Assembly (NCBI GenBank): GCA_019459505.1
Contig: JAIBEV010000110.1
Coordinates: forward strand, 1 to 64,000
DNA length: 64,000 nt
From: Candidatus Paracaedibacteraceae bacterium
GTDB taxonomy: Bacteria > Pseudomonadota > Alphaproteobacteria > Paracaedibacterales > Paracaedibacteraceae
Direction of reading: 5' to 3'
This document shows positions 43,768-53,501 of the stretch, piece by piece (position 1 is the stretch's first letter; every line of letters begins with the position of its first letter). The translations under genes and the position numbers were made by a program. Under the pieces are notes generated by a model. It made no database searches and had not been told where the DNA came from. It worked only from the letters and a program-made list of their open reading frames with translations.

Positions 43768-44739
43768 ATGCGTCTTTTAGTTTTATTTTTAATAGGCTTG
43801 AGCAGTTTAATGGCTAAGACTTCCCCAAAGTCTATCGCTAATTTGTCGAGTCCCCCAAAGGTTTTGGTAACAATTAAACCCATTCATTCACTGGTTGCAG
43901 CTGTTATGGAGGGTGTGGGAACACCCGAGCTTTTGATAGAGGCGAATGCATCAGCCCATACCCATCAATTGAAGCCAACTGAAGCTCTTAAGCTGAATGC
44001 TGCTCAAGTTATTGTCTGGGTCGGGCCTATCTATGAAACGGCTATACAAAAATCTATTGATGCCGTTAAAAAATCTGTGCAATTAATAACCGTATCAGAT
44101 TTACCTGGTATACATTTGCTGCCGGCAAGAACGTTTCATCATCCAGTAGAAGGGTGTGTAGCAGACTTATTACAATGTCATGAAGGACATCAGCACGAAG
44201 GAGATCATCATCATGAAATATCAGGAAAAGACGGCCATTTATGGCTTGCTGCTCCTAATGCAAAAGTTATTGTTAAAGGGATTGCCGCGCAATTATCGCA
44301 ACTTGATCAGCGGAACGCGCCGCATTATTTGGCAAATTCTAAAAAAATTATAAAGAAAATTGATGAGCTGCACGCCGATCTGACAAAAGAAATGGAAGCT
44401 GTGAAGAGTGCTAAATACCTTACCTATCATGATTTTACGCAATATTTTGATATGGCCTACGGTACCGAATGCGTTGGTGCTGTTCGCGTTAATCCAGAGG
44501 TGGAACCAACGGCAGCAACCTTGCAGGATATAAGGCATGAGATATCTCATGGTGTCAAAGCGATCTTTTCTGAACCCCAGTTTGATACCAAGACAATTCG
44601 CATCATTGCCGAAGATACCGATGTCACCTATGCCCAACTGGACGGATTAGGGTTTGGCCTGGATGCAGGTCCTAATTTATATTTTGAAATGATGCGCCGA
44701 TTTGCCAATGATATGAAGAAAGCGCTGGCTCCCCATTAA
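43768..44739 (+). CDS. znuA: Zinc ABC transporter substrate-binding protein ZnuA
   Basis: A 323-residue periplasmic metal-binding protein of the cluster 9 family. The signal peptide is MRLLVLFLIGLSSLMA. Zinc-ligand regions are visible: IKPIHSLVAAVM, ASAHTHQLKPTEA, DGHLWLAAPNA and YHDFTQYF. The His-rich loop HEGHQHEGDHHHE (about residues 132-150) is characteristic of ZnuA rather than manganese-binding relatives. znuB and znuC are not adjacent. An inverted ATTGTT/AACAAT pair upstream is too loose to call a Zur site. Confidence 0.93.
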   Translation: MRLLVLFLIGLSSLMAKTSPKSIANLSSPPKVLVTIKPIHSLVAAVMEGVGTPELLIEANASAHTHQLKPTEALKLNAAQVIVWVGPIYETAIQKSIDAVKKSVQLITVSDLPGIHLLPARTFHHPVEGCVADLLQCHEGHQHEGDHHHEISGKDGHLWLAAPNAKVIVKGIAAQLSQLDQRNAPHYLANSKKIIKKIDELHADLTKEMEAVKSAKYLTYHDFTQYFDMAYGTECVGAVRVNPEVEPTAATLQDIRHEISHGVKAIFSEPQFDTKTIRIIAEDTDVTYAQLDGLGFGLDAGPNLYFEMMRRFANDMKKALAPH

Positions 44740-44864
44740 GGTTGAGGGCTGTCTCACAAAGGTGACAGAGATTTATCTCATCCCCTTTCTCAAATTAGTC
44801 CTCATCAAGCTTTATCTATTTTAAGATGAGAATCTCAAGCATTGAAGCTGTTGGAGAGGTGGAA

Positions 44865-44890
44865 AAGAGAGAAATGAAGGTTTCTCTCTT
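44865..44890 (+). terminator. Purine/pyrimidine hairpin after znuA
   Basis: AAGAGAGAAA and TTTCTCTCTT form a perfect 10-bp stem around TGAAGG, followed by a long pyrimidine run. It may serve as a znuA terminator 125 bases past the stop, though the stem is GC-poor. Confidence 0.4.
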
Positions 44891-44918
44891 CTCTCTTCTC
44901 TCTTCTCTCTTCTCTCTT
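44884..44918. repeat. Five perfect copies of CTCTCTT
   Basis: Five consecutive copies of the 7-mer CTCTCTT without a mismatch. Such short tandem repeats change copy number by slippage. It lies 125 bases upstream of the ATG at 45044. Confidence 0.95.
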
Positions 44919-45043
44919 ATAGAGAAGCGTTAAACTATAATTTTTTGTTAACCTTTCTCCTTTTATAAAATTTAACTTTATGTACTTTTGTTTTAAGACT
45001 TAATAGAAAAAATATTAAAGAAATGTAAAAGGATAAAATTTTT

Positions 45044-45993
45044 ATGGATACGAATGTCTTAGAGAAAAGATGGTCATTCTTGACCGAGGGAGATTCAATC
45101 CATATTGTGGCGCCCGCGTATGGGGCTCCTAATAACTATCTCGAGACTGTTCGTCAAAATATCCTTAAGTATGGTTTTAAACCAGAAATCCCTATTGACA
45201 TAAGTGTTCCTCAACCTCTTGGCTATTCTAATACAGATTTTTATCGTGCTAATCATCTAAAAAAAGTCCTTACAGATGATAAGGTAAAGGTTATTTGGGC
45301 TCTTCAAGGAGGACGAGGCAGCTCTCTCTTGTTGCCTTTTTTAAAAGATTTATCGCAGTCAATTTCTCCAAAATTAATTGTGGGATTTAGTGATATTACG
45401 GCTCTCCATTTATGGGCCGCTACAAGAAATTGGCCCTCTCTTCATGGTATCGTTTTGACTTATAATAGGGAAACGTGGACTAAAGGTAATAAGGATTCTT
45501 CAATGGACGACATTATGGCAATCCTCAAGGAAGATAGGCAAGAAGTTGACTATAAACTAGAACCTTTAAATCAGACCTCTCGAAAAGATTTAACCATCAC
45601 TGGTCCTGTTGTTGGGGGTAATTTATCATTAATCCAACGAAGTATCGGTACTGATGCTCATTTACAAACTGCAGGGAAAATACTTTTCTTAGAAGATAAG
45701 GATGAAGCGCGCCCACTCGTCTTTATGAGAGCCTTAACCATTTAGAGAGATCAGGATTATTTAATTCTGTTGCATCGATTATTTGGGGACATTTTACCTT
45801 AGGGGATCAAGATGCTGAAAAGTATAAAATTGTTCAGCATATTTTTGCTGATAAAATGGACAAATTAAATATTCCTGTTGTTTATTCTCTTAATTTTGGA
45901 CATGGTGATAAAAATTATCCTTTTCCTTTTAATACAGCGGCAACTTTAAGGATGGGCTCAGAAGTTATCTTAAAGGTCAAAACAAATAATTAA
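45044..45993 (+). pseudogene. LD-carboxypeptidase (S66, LdcA-like), frameshifted
   Basis: Residues 1-220 match an S66 muramoyl-tetrapeptide carboxypeptidase: HIVAPAYGAP, WALQGGRGS, the nucleophile Ser116 in VGFSDITALHLW, then GPVVGGNLSLI and LFLEDKDEA. The frame then stops at 45743. In the frame shifted by one, the protein continues as PTRLYESLNHLERSGLF, ASIIWGHF and FGHGDKNYPFPFN, which holds the family His, ending at TAA 45993. The break falls at GCGCGC (about 45707-45712); GCGC would restore one frame of 315 residues, the normal size. It is a recent pseudogene, a sequence error or, less likely, a programmed shift. Confidence 0.9.
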
Positions 45994-46068
45994 GCAATAA
46001 ACTGATTCCTAAGAAATGTGTAATTAATCACCTTTGAGGTTGGAGTGGAGGAGATAAACTATTCTCCG

Positions 46069-47976
46069 TTATACTCCTTTTTTTGCCCGTTCCTCTGCTT
46101 TTAATTCTTTTTTAGAAAGTTTGCCAATCATGGTTTTAGGAAGTTCATCCCTAAATTCAATATATTTAGGCATTTCAATAGGAGAGAGTTTGTCTTTTAG
46201 GAAGCTTAACAGTTTTTCTTCAGTGAGATGAGAGCTGTCCTTTAATTTTACAAAGGCTTTTACGGTTTCTCCACGCTTTTCATCAGGTACGCCAATAACA
46301 GTAACCTCTGCGACGGCTGGATGTCGATAAATAACCTCTTCTACCATACGAGGATAAACATTGAAGCCACTACAGATGATCAGATCTTTAATTCGATCGA
46401 CAAGGAAAGTATAGCCCTCGTCATCCATATAGCCTACATCACCGGTGAGGAAGAAATCGCCCGAAAAAACTTTCTCAGTATCCTCAGGACGCTTCCAATA
46501 GCCTAGCATAACCTGAGGGCCTTTGATGGCTATTTGGCCATTAATATAGCGATCTGTTGATTGAGACGGATCATCGAGAGAAACAATTTTTACTTCGGTG
46601 CGAGGAAAAGGAATACCAATTGATCCTGATTTATTAGCCCCATCTACGGGATTGGCAACAGCAGCGGGAGAGGTTTCACTTAATCCATAGGCCTCCAGCA
46701 GTTTACAACCTGTCAAACTTTCAAACTCTTCTTTAATCTTAAGAGGGAGGGGCGCCCCTCCGGACAGACAAGCTTTAAGGGAGCGAAGATTAATATTTTT
46801 GACCTGAGGATGATGGGCAATCATACTGTACATGGTGGGAACGCCAGGGAAAAACGTTATCTTATGTTTTTGAATTAACTTCATTGCTTCAAGCGGATTA
46901 AAACGGGGAAACATAATCACAATTTCAGAGGCAGTTAAAATAGCCAAGGTCATAACAGCTGTCATTGCATAAACATGGAAGAGAGGAAGACCCGCCAGAA
47001 TTCTATCTTTGCCATATTCCATTCCTTCGAACCAATGATAGGCTTGAATGGCATTAGAATAGACATTGTAATGACTTAGCATAGCGCCTTTAGGAACGCC
47101 TGTCGTACCGCCTGTATACTGGAGTAAGGCGACATCCTTTTTAGGCGTAATTTTAATAAGTTCAGGGTTTCCTGTATTATTAATAAGATCTCTAAAGTTG
47201 AGAATATCGGGATTGGTTGGAAGATGTGCAATTTCACGTCGTTTCAAGAGCCTAAAGAAAATATTTTTAGGAAAGGGAAGGCTGTCAGCAACCGAACAAA
47301 CAACCATTTTTTTAAGAGCAGTCGTATCTCTAAGAGGCATAAGCTTTGCACATAATATCTCTAAGTCTAAGGTAATCATAATCTCAGTTTCAGAATCATT
47401 AATTTGATGCTTAATTTCATGGTCCGCATAAAGAGGATTATAATTAACCACCACACCGCCCGCCTTTAGAATAGCGAAATAGGCAATAACAAAATAAGGC
47501 GCATTGGGCATAAAGATACCCACCTTTGTGCCGGGCTTAACCCCAATTTTTTGTAATCCCTCTGCTAAGCGATTAACCAAATTACTGATTTCACTATAAG
47601 TGTATTTTTTGCCTAAAAAGTCGATACAGTTTTTAGCAGGAGCGTTGGCTGCTGCTTCATCCATTAAAGCCCATAATGGTTTTTCAGGCAGATCAATATC
47701 CCATTTAATTGCTGGAGGATAAGATTTTAACCAAGGAAAGACAGGCGGGGTTGAGAGTTTGGCAGGTTTCTTAGTAACAGGTTTTTTGGTTGGCGTTTTA
47801 GCGGCACCCTTCACGACCGGAGTTTTCTTAGTCTTAGGGGGTGTTGATTTTGGTGAAGCTAATTTCTTAGTATCTTTCATGCTTTTATTGGTAGAGGATT
47901 TTGTCGACGGTGATACCGATTGCTTTTTAGTCTTTGCAGGGGTTGCCTTTTTTGAATCCTTACTTAATTCGGTCAT
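46069..47976 (-). CDS. fadD: Long-chain fatty acid-CoA ligase with basic N-terminal extension
   Basis: A 635-residue AMP-forming ligase. The adenylation motif is LLQYTGGTTGVPKGAML, with LLEAYGLSETSPA, FLTGDVGYMD and the C-terminal VDRIKDLIICSGFNVYP. It would activate fatty acids to acyl-CoA. The first 75 residues are unusual, almost only K, T, P, S and A (for example TKKPVTKKPAKL), like a histone-H1 tail or phasin tail. The normal enzyme begins around FPWLKSYPPAIKWDI. The ATG at 47976 is the only start that includes the whole extension. It is monocistronic. Confidence 0.92.
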   Translation of the reverse strand: MTELSKDSKKATPAKTKKQSVSPSTKSSTNKSMKDTKKLASPKSTPPKTKKTPVVKGAAKTPTKKPVTKKPAKLSTPPVFPWLKSYPPAIKWDIDLPEKPLWALMDEAAANAPAKNCIDFLGKKYTYSEISNLVNRLAEGLQKIGVKPGTKVGIFMPNAPYFVIAYFAILKAGGVVVNYNPLYADHEIKHQINDSETEIMITLDLEILCAKLMPLRDTTALKKMVVCSVADSLPFPKNIFFRLLKRREIAHLPTNPDILNFRDLINNTGNPELIKITPKKDVALLQYTGGTTGVPKGAMLSHYNVYSNAIQAYHWFEGMEYGKDRILAGLPLFHVYAMTAVMTLAILTASEIVIMFPRFNPLEAMKLIQKHKITFFPGVPTMYSMIAHHPQVKNINLRSLKACLSGGAPLPLKIKEEFESLTGCKLLEAYGLSETSPAAVANPVDGANKSGSIGIPFPRTEVKIVSLDDPSQSTDRYINGQIAIKGPQVMLGYWKRPEDTEKVFSGDFFLTGDVGYMDDEGYTFLVDRIKDLIICSGFNVYPRMVEEVIYRHPAVAEVTVIGVPDEKRGETVKAFVKLKDSSHLTEEKLLSFLKDKLSPIEMPKYIEFRDELPKTMIGKLSKKELKAEERAKKGV

Positions 47977-48117
47977 TATATCTCATCTACCTTAAGCATC
48001 ATCTATTAACTCCAATCTATCATCAAATTATTGATAAAGTATAAATAATTTTAATTTAATTTGATGAATTAAGCTGTTACCCTGAAAGAGATTGTAGCGA
48101 GTAATAGGAATCTTTAG

Positions 48118-50574
48118 ATGCTCGATAATCTCCTTTTTTGGATAAATATAGAAGAGCTGGAGTCTTCTATTATTAGTTGCTTTTTTCTAGGGTTGGGAAT
48201 GGCTATGGTAGCAGTTCCTATGCTTCGCCATATTTCCCGCTTAAAGCATAAAGTTCATCTGCTACAGGACCGGCATTATCTTTATAAAATATTAATTGAT
48301 GGTGCTGTTGAGTCTCGATGCTGGTGGCCTAAAGAGGGTGGGACTCTTGACTATTCTTATAGCTTGATCTCTTTAATGGGATTGGATCCTCAACAACCGG
48401 TTTCCTTGCAAGATATCATTAATCAATTTACCGCTGATGATGCCTATAAGCTCGATCAGCATATTCAAAGGCTAAAAGATTTTAATGATCCTTTTGAGCT
48501 TTCCTTGACAGTAATTGACACACGGATACTACTAAAAGTTGTAGGATACTCTTTTAGTGAGAATGGCCGGCATCACTTTGTTTTGGCCTTTTCCGATGTA
48601 ACTGACGAAGATTTCCTGCTTGATAAACTTCACAATCAGGTTTCAGAATTATATAAAGAACATAACTTTTATGCCGATGTTTTAAATAGTATCCCCATTG
48701 CGTTATGGGGACGGGACGCTCAAGCAAACCTTATTTATTGCAATCAAGTTTTTGCCGGTATTTTAGATTCTACTCCTGATGCGGTTATTGCTGAAGGACG
48801 CGAACTTATAGATAAAAACCGATCTTTCAATCCTCAGGCGTTAGCCCAACGGGCGTTGTCGACAGGGACTGTCCAATCCAAACGCAGTCATATTGTGGTG
48901 GATGGTCATCGACGGATGATTGAGACAGCAGAAATCCCGGTGGTTGATAAGTCGGGAACGATTGGCTATGCCATGGATTTTACTGAGCATGAAGAGGCTC
49001 ATATTACGCTAGCAAAGCATGTGGCAGCTCATCAAGATATCTTACACAATTTATCCTCCCCTATTATTGTGTTCGGGGCCGATCAAAGGTTAGAATTTTT
49101 TAATAAAGCCTATGAGAAATTATTTGAATTTGACGAAAAATATCTTTATTCAAAGCCAACTTTTAATGAATTGATGCAAGACCTTCGGGAAAGGCGCAAA
49201 CTTCCTGAAGTTTCTGATTTTACGGCGTACCGTAACGCGCAGTTAAGTTTATTTAATACTTTAATCAATCCCATTCAAGAGTTAACCCATTTGCCGGATG
49301 GTCAGATTTTAAGGATGGTTATTGCCCCACACCCCTTAGGGGGACTGCTGTTCTTGTTTGATGATGTGACGGATAAATTAGCGATGGAACGTCGTTACAA
49401 TACATTGATTGCGGTTCAAAAGGAAACCCTAGATCATCTTTATGAAGGAATTATTGTGTTGGGCAGTGATAACCGTTTACGTTTATCCAATCCCGCTGTC
49501 AGTCGGATTTGGCAGGTTAATGATATTGAGCTATCTGCTGGGCGTCATGCCGGTGAAATCCTATATGAGATTCGCCATCGTTTCGTGGGATACAGCCATT
49601 GGGATCAATTTAGACAAAAAACTTTGGAAATGTTCCACGCGAGACAACCCGCCAATGAACGGCTTATTTTAGCAGATCAGTCTGTCATCAATGTCTCGTA
49701 TGTACCGCTGCCGGATGGATCCCATATGTTAGGCTTTATTGATGTATCTGATCGATGGAGATTTGAAGAAGCACTTAGGGAACGCAATGAAGCCCTGGAG
49801 CAAACGGATCGGTTTAAATCCGATTTTATTTCCCACGTCTCTTATGAATTGCGGGCTCCTCTTAATACCATTATTGGATTTACTGAAATCTTGTTGCATC
49901 AATATTTTGGCAATTTGAATGAACGTCAAATTAACTATTGTGAGGGGATTAATGAATCCTCTCAACGGTTGTTATCACTTATTAATGATATTATTGATTT
50001 CGCCAGTGTAGAGGCGGGACAATTAACCTTGAAAATTCAGCCTATTGACTTAACGGCGTTTCTCGAGAGCTTGATAGCCCTTGTCTATACCCGCTCGAAT
50101 GATCATGGTTTAGAAATTATCTGTGAAAATACCACATTCGTTGAGCGGTTTTTAGCTGACGAGCGTCGATTGAAGCAAGCGATTTTTAATCTATTGATGA
50201 ATGCCATTAAATTTACCCCTTCGGGGGGCTTAATAAAGCTAACCGCAGCCGTAGAGACGGAAGAGGATGGGGATTACCTAGTTTTATCGGTAAGTGATAG
50301 CGGGGTAGGAATGTCCGATGAAGAAAAGAAAAATATCTTTGAATTATTCGATATGGGCAATGGCAATCGCAAACGCTTTAAAGGGGCTGGCATAGGGTTG
50401 CCGTTGGTTAAAAGCTTTATTACTCTACATGGAGGGCGTATTCATATTGAATCAGCTCAGGGACAGGGAACGACTGTCTGGTGTCGCATTCCTTTACTTC
50501 AAGAACCACCGATTGCAGAATTGAATCTAGTTGCTAAAGATCAACTCTTAGCATCCACTGCTATAAGCTTTTAA
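48118..50574 (+). CDS. divL: DivL-like PAS sensor pseudo-kinase (Tyr in H-box)
   Basis: An 818-residue protein. One N-terminal membrane helix (about 16-35) is followed by about four PAS-like regions (clear at 185-290, 303-425 and 435-545), a HisKA dimer domain and an HATPase. The H-box reads SHVSYELRAPLNTIIGF: Tyr576 stands where kinases have the phospho-accepting His (SHELRTPL). This substitution defines DivL, the Caulobacter regulator that links DivK to CckA and CtrA. The ATPase motifs are intact (NLLMNAIKFTPSGG, VSDSGVGM, GAGIGLPLVKSF). His573 is nearby but not in the phosphorylation position. Its stop overlaps that of convergent ispF. Confidence 0.85.
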   Translation: MLDNLLFWINIEELESSIISCFFLGLGMAMVAVPMLRHISRLKHKVHLLQDRHYLYKILIDGAVESRCWWPKEGGTLDYSYSLISLMGLDPQQPVSLQDIINQFTADDAYKLDQHIQRLKDFNDPFELSLTVIDTRILLKVVGYSFSENGRHHFVLAFSDVTDEDFLLDKLHNQVSELYKEHNFYADVLNSIPIALWGRDAQANLIYCNQVFAGILDSTPDAVIAEGRELIDKNRSFNPQALAQRALSTGTVQSKRSHIVVDGHRRMIETAEIPVVDKSGTIGYAMDFTEHEEAHITLAKHVAAHQDILHNLSSPIIVFGADQRLEFFNKAYEKLFEFDEKYLYSKPTFNELMQDLRERRKLPEVSDFTAYRNAQLSLFNTLINPIQELTHLPDGQILRMVIAPHPLGGLLFLFDDVTDKLAMERRYNTLIAVQKETLDHLYEGIIVLGSDNRLRLSNPAVSRIWQVNDIELSAGRHAGEILYEIRHRFVGYSHWDQFRQKTLEMFHARQPANERLILADQSVINVSYVPLPDGSHMLGFIDVSDRWRFEEALRERNEALEQTDRFKSDFISHVSYELRAPLNTIIGFTEILLHQYFGNLNERQINYCEGINESSQRLLSLINDIIDFASVEAGQLTLKIQPIDLTAFLESLIALVYTRSNDHGLEIICENTTFVERFLADERRLKQAIFNLLMNAIKFTPSGGLIKLTAAVETEEDGDYLVLSVSDSGVGMSDEEKKNIFELFDMGNGNRKRFKGAGIGLPLVKSFITLHGGRIHIESAQGQGTTVWCRIPLLQEPPIAELNLVAKDQLLASTAISF

Positions 50575-51053
50575 AGCTGTTTAATGAGGGTCGCTGTTGC
50601 TAAAGCGGCGACCCCTTCGCCCCGGCCTGTAAAGCCTAATTTCTCTGTAGTGGTCGCCTTAACACTGATATGCTCTTGCGCGATTTCTAAGATTTGGGAA
50701 ATTTTTTGTCGCATGGTCTCGCGGTGAGGGGACACTTTAGGGGCCTCACCGATGATGGTCACATCGATGTGATTAATGCGATAGTTTTTGTTTTGAGCTA
50801 ATTGGGCCGCATGCTTCAAAAATTGACAAGAGTCAGCCCCTTTCCAACGAGGATCAGTGGGAGGGAAGTGTTGGCCAATGTCACCTAAGCATAAGGCCCC
50901 TAAGATGGCATCCGTAATGGCATGTAATCCGACATCCGCATCAGAATGACCGATAAGGGAAAAACCACACGGGATGGTGATACCGCAGAGGGTAACATGA
51001 TCACCCTGCCCAATGGCGTGGACATCAAATCCATTGCCGAGACGAATATCCAT
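50571..51053 (-). CDS. ispF: 2-C-methyl-D-erythritol 2,4-cyclodiphosphate synthase
   Basis: A 160-residue trimeric enzyme of the MEP pathway. Zinc ligands are in GNGFDVHAIG and the later GHSDADVGLHAITDA. Further motifs are DIGQHFPPTDPRWKG and KATTTEKLGFTGRGEGVA. It starts one base after the ispD stop. The stop overlaps the end of divL on the other strand. Confidence 0.96.
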   Translation of the reverse strand: MDIRLGNGFDVHAIGQGDHVTLCGITIPCGFSLIGHSDADVGLHAITDAILGALCLGDIGQHFPPTDPRWKGADSCQFLKHAAQLAQNKNYRINHIDVTIIGEAPKVSPHRETMRQKISQILEIAQEHISVKATTTEKLGFTGRGEGVAALATATLIKQL

Positions 51054-51054
51054 A

Positions 51055-51720
51055 TCAACTTCCTTTTAAATCACGGGAAAAAGTAATTTTAATGTTTTCT
51101 TCTGAACCTGGGACCATAATAACGGGAATATTAAATTTCTCAAGTAAAGAGGCTTCATCCGTAAAGGCATTATCGGTTGTTCGGGTAAAACAATCCAAGA
51201 GAACAGGATAGTGAAATCCTTGGGGCGTTTGAGCACGCCACAAATTTTCCCGCGGCAACGTTTGTTGGATGTGATTATTAGCAACCAGTTTAATTGTATC
51301 TGTGACCGCAATAGCGGGAATGCAGCCTGCTGCCTTAGTGAGGCCGTCAAGAACCTGTTCAATAAGCCGAGAATCCACAAAAGGTCGGGCCGCATCGTGG
51401 ACCAGCACATAGTCAGGAGCCAAATTCTTAAGTGCGTTGAGGCCAGCTAGGGTTGATTCAGCGCGGGTGCTACCACCCATGACAGGGTCAAGGATGTCCA
51501 ATCCTTTTATTGCCTGGGCATAAAAATCAGCATGATCCGGATGAATAACAGCCACCACATTGGTTATGCCCATTCTCAGAAATACATCGATACTATGGCG
51601 GAGCAGAGGTTTAGAGTCCAGGTCGATATATTGTTTTGGAAGGGGGGACCCAAAACGTGTTCCCGTCCCAGCAGCCACGATGAGAACCGCTATTTTTTTA
51701 GGGCGTGTCGAGCGATCCAT
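51055..51720 (-). CDS. ispD: 2-C-methyl-D-erythritol 4-phosphate cytidylyltransferase
   Basis: A 221-residue nucleotidyltransferase. The CTP-binding motif is [20 protein letters not shown], and the family signature [16 protein letters not shown] is present, with AVTDTIKL and [11 protein letters not shown] later. It is separate from ispF rather than fused, which many alphaproteobacteria have. Its ATG lies 31 bases inside the end of mnmA. Confidence 0.95.
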   Translation of the reverse strand: MDRSTRPKKIAVLIVAAGTGTRFGSPLPKQYIDLDSKPLLRHSIDVFLRMGITNVVAVIHPDHADFYAQAIKGLDILDPVMGGSTRAESTLAGLNALKNLAPDYVLVHDAARPFVDSRLIEQVLDGLTKAAGCIPAIAVTDTIKLVANNHIQQTLPRENLWRAQTPQGFHYPVLLDCFTRTTDNAFTDEASLLEKFNIPVIMVPGSEENIKITFSRDLKGS

Positions 51721-52808
51721 CCGCCCCCCAATACTCTGGTTTCTTCATAAAAAACGCAAGCTTGGCCTGCAGATACTCCATACTCTGGCTCAGCAAATTC
51801 CACAAGAGCATCATGGGTGCTTAAGCGGCGGACTGTCGCCGGAATCCCCGGATGGGTTGAGCGAATCTTAACAGTAAGATTTTGGGGCTCATCAAATCGA
51901 TCCATAGGGTCCAACCAATTAACCTCTCGCACATAGATTTCATGCTTGGCAAGAGCCTCTTTAGGGCCCACAATAACTTGTTTTTTGAGAGGATCAATCT
52001 GGACTACATACAAAGGTTCAGCGGCGGAAATCCCCAATCCCTTACGCTGACCAATGGTATAGTTAATGATTCCTTGATGCTGTCCCAGCAGGCGACCATC
52101 AAGATGAACAATCTCACCGCCATCCAAAGCACCGGGGCGCAACCGTTCAACAACAGAGGCATAATTGCCATTTGGTACAAAGCAAATATCTTGGCTATCG
52201 GGTTTATCGGCCACCTTTAAGCCGAAGCGGTGAGCATGGTCGCGGGTTTCCGTTTTAGGCAAGCCGCCCAAGGGAAACCGTAAGTAATCAAGTTGCTCTT
52301 GAGTGGTGGTAAACAAGAAATAGCTTTGATCGCGTGTCGGGTCAACGGCTCGGTGTAGTTCACTACGCCCTCTGGCAGGGATGCGCTGAACATAATGGCC
52401 GGTGATTAAGGCTTGAGCTCCTAAATCGCGCGCTGTTGTTAGTAAGTCTTTGAACTTAACTTTCTGATTGCACCGGACGCAAGGAATGGGGGTCTCCCCA
52501 TTGAGATAGCTATCGGCAAAATCATCCATGACGCTTTGTTTGAAAACACTTTCATAATCCAAAACGTAATGAGGGAATCCAAGTTTATCTGCCACCGTGC
52601 GTGCATCATAAATATCTTGGCCAGCACAACACGCCCCCTTTTTATCGATCATTTGACCATGATCATAAAGTTGGAGGGTGATGCCAATAACTTGATAACC
52701 CGCTTCGACCATGAGGGCCGCGGTGACGGAGGAATCCACCCCGCCAGACATGGCCACGGCTACCAACGCGCCATCGGGGATGCCATTGAGTTTAAAAGTG
52801 TTCGTCAT
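51690..52808 (-). CDS. mnmA: tRNA 2-thiouridylase MnmA
   Basis: A 372-residue enzyme that thiolates U34 of tRNA-Lys, -Glu and -Gln. The PP-loop is [13 protein letters not shown]. The first catalytic Cys is in [13 protein letters not shown], the second in [12 protein letters not shown]. The C-terminal beta-barrel is present. It leads the mnmA > ispD > ispF overlap operon. Confidence 0.96.
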   Translation of the reverse strand: MTNTFKLNGIPDGALVAVAMSGGVDSSVTAALMVEAGYQVIGITLQLYDHGQMIDKKGACCAGQDIYDARTVADKLGFPHYVLDYESVFKQSVMDDFADSYLNGETPIPCVRCNQKVKFKDLLTTARDLGAQALITGHYVQRIPARGRSELHRAVDPTRDQSYFLFTTTQEQLDYLRFPLGGLPKTETRDHAHRFGLKVADKPDSQDICFVPNGNYASVVERLRPGALDGGEIVHLDGRLLGQHQGIINYTIGQRKGLGISAAEPLYVVQIDPLKKQVIVGPKEALAKHEIYVREVNWLDPMDRFDEPQNLTVKIRSTHPGIPATVRRLSTHDALVEFAEPEYGVSAGQACVFYEETRVLGGGWIARHALKK

Positions 52809-53153
52809 CTATGATCTCTTTTATTGTAAGGCCCATCGACGGTAAGCGTCCTGAGCCTAATTGACTATAAGGATTTTCTATCCTGACTGCCAAGTAAATT
52901 TATGTGGAAAGGTAGAGGCTCTTTCTCATCTTTTTCTTATAAGTTCGTTAAGAAGCTGATTTTACATACTATATAATGATTTTGATGGTTTTTTACAAGT
53001 GAGAATTGTCGATAAGGTAGCCAGGCGATCAATAAAAACTCTAATTTCTCCTAAAATGGGTGCTTGAAATATTGTTACTAATTAACGGTGTTAATCCTTT
53101 GTAGACTTTTGTTAGGGTGAAGGTAGTCATTTATTATTACCTTAGAGGAAGAA
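52809..53153. other. Intergenic region between mnmA and GGCT
   Basis: These 345 bases separate divergent genes and show no coding frame of note. A perfect short palindrome ATTAAC-GGT-GTTAAT (53081-53095) lies 59 bases before the downstream ATG and could be an operator. I do not recognise a structured RNA here. Confidence 0.35.
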
Positions 53154-53498
53154 ATGGAAAAACTCTTTTCTTATGGCACCCTTCAGTATGAAGAGGTTCA
53201 GTTAGCCACATTTAAACGGTTGTTGCAGCGAAAGACCGATGTGCTGTGTGGCTATCGCTTAGAAGATCTCCAGATTACGGATCCGCAAGTTATCCAATTA
53301 AGTGGCAAAGCTGTACATCAAATTCTTGTGGCTAGCGGAAATATGGACGATCAAGTAAAGGGGATGATTTTCGAACTGTCGAAGGCAGAATTAAGACAAG
53401 CCGATGAATATGAAGTTGATGATTATGTGCGAATTGCCGTGAATTTAGCATCCGGCCTTCAAGCTTGGGTGTATGCTCATAGATCTACTTTAGCTTAA
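53154..53498 (+). CDS. Gamma-glutamylcyclotransferase-like (AIG2) protein
   Basis: A 114-residue protein of the GGCT/AIG2 fold. The glycine-rich motif is LFSYGTLQYEEVQ, the probable acid residue is in ADEYEVDDYVRI, and the C-terminus WVYAHR is typical. Bacterial members cyclise gamma-glutamyl compounds, but many are uncharacterised. GAGGAAG precedes the ATG. It ends 3 bases from the convergent slt gene. Confidence 0.88.
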   Translation: MEKLFSYGTLQYEEVQLATFKRLLQRKTDVLCGYRLEDLQITDPQVIQLSGKAVHQILVASGNMDDQVKGMIFELSKAELRQADEYEVDDYVRIAVNLASGLQAWVYAHRSTLA

Positions 53499-53501
53499 TT
53501 T

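Larger units (their letters stand above)
44740..45043. other. Intergenic region with hairpins and a 7-bp repeat
   Basis: These 304 bases hold no gene. They contain a short CTGTC/GACAG hairpin (about 44749-44769), a purine-pyrimidine hairpin at 44865-44890, a five-copy 7-bp repeat at 44884-44918 and an AT-rich stretch before the broken LD-carboxypeptidase gene. Confidence 0.5.

Noticed and set aside
44884-44918. Tandem heptamers considered as a CRISPR-like array
   Set aside because: The unit is 7 bases with no spacers; it is a simple-sequence repeat.
45698-45745. Programmed frameshifting as the explanation for the S66 break
   Set aside because: There is no slippery heptamer followed by a clear pseudoknot, and family members are not known to use recoding; an indel is simpler.
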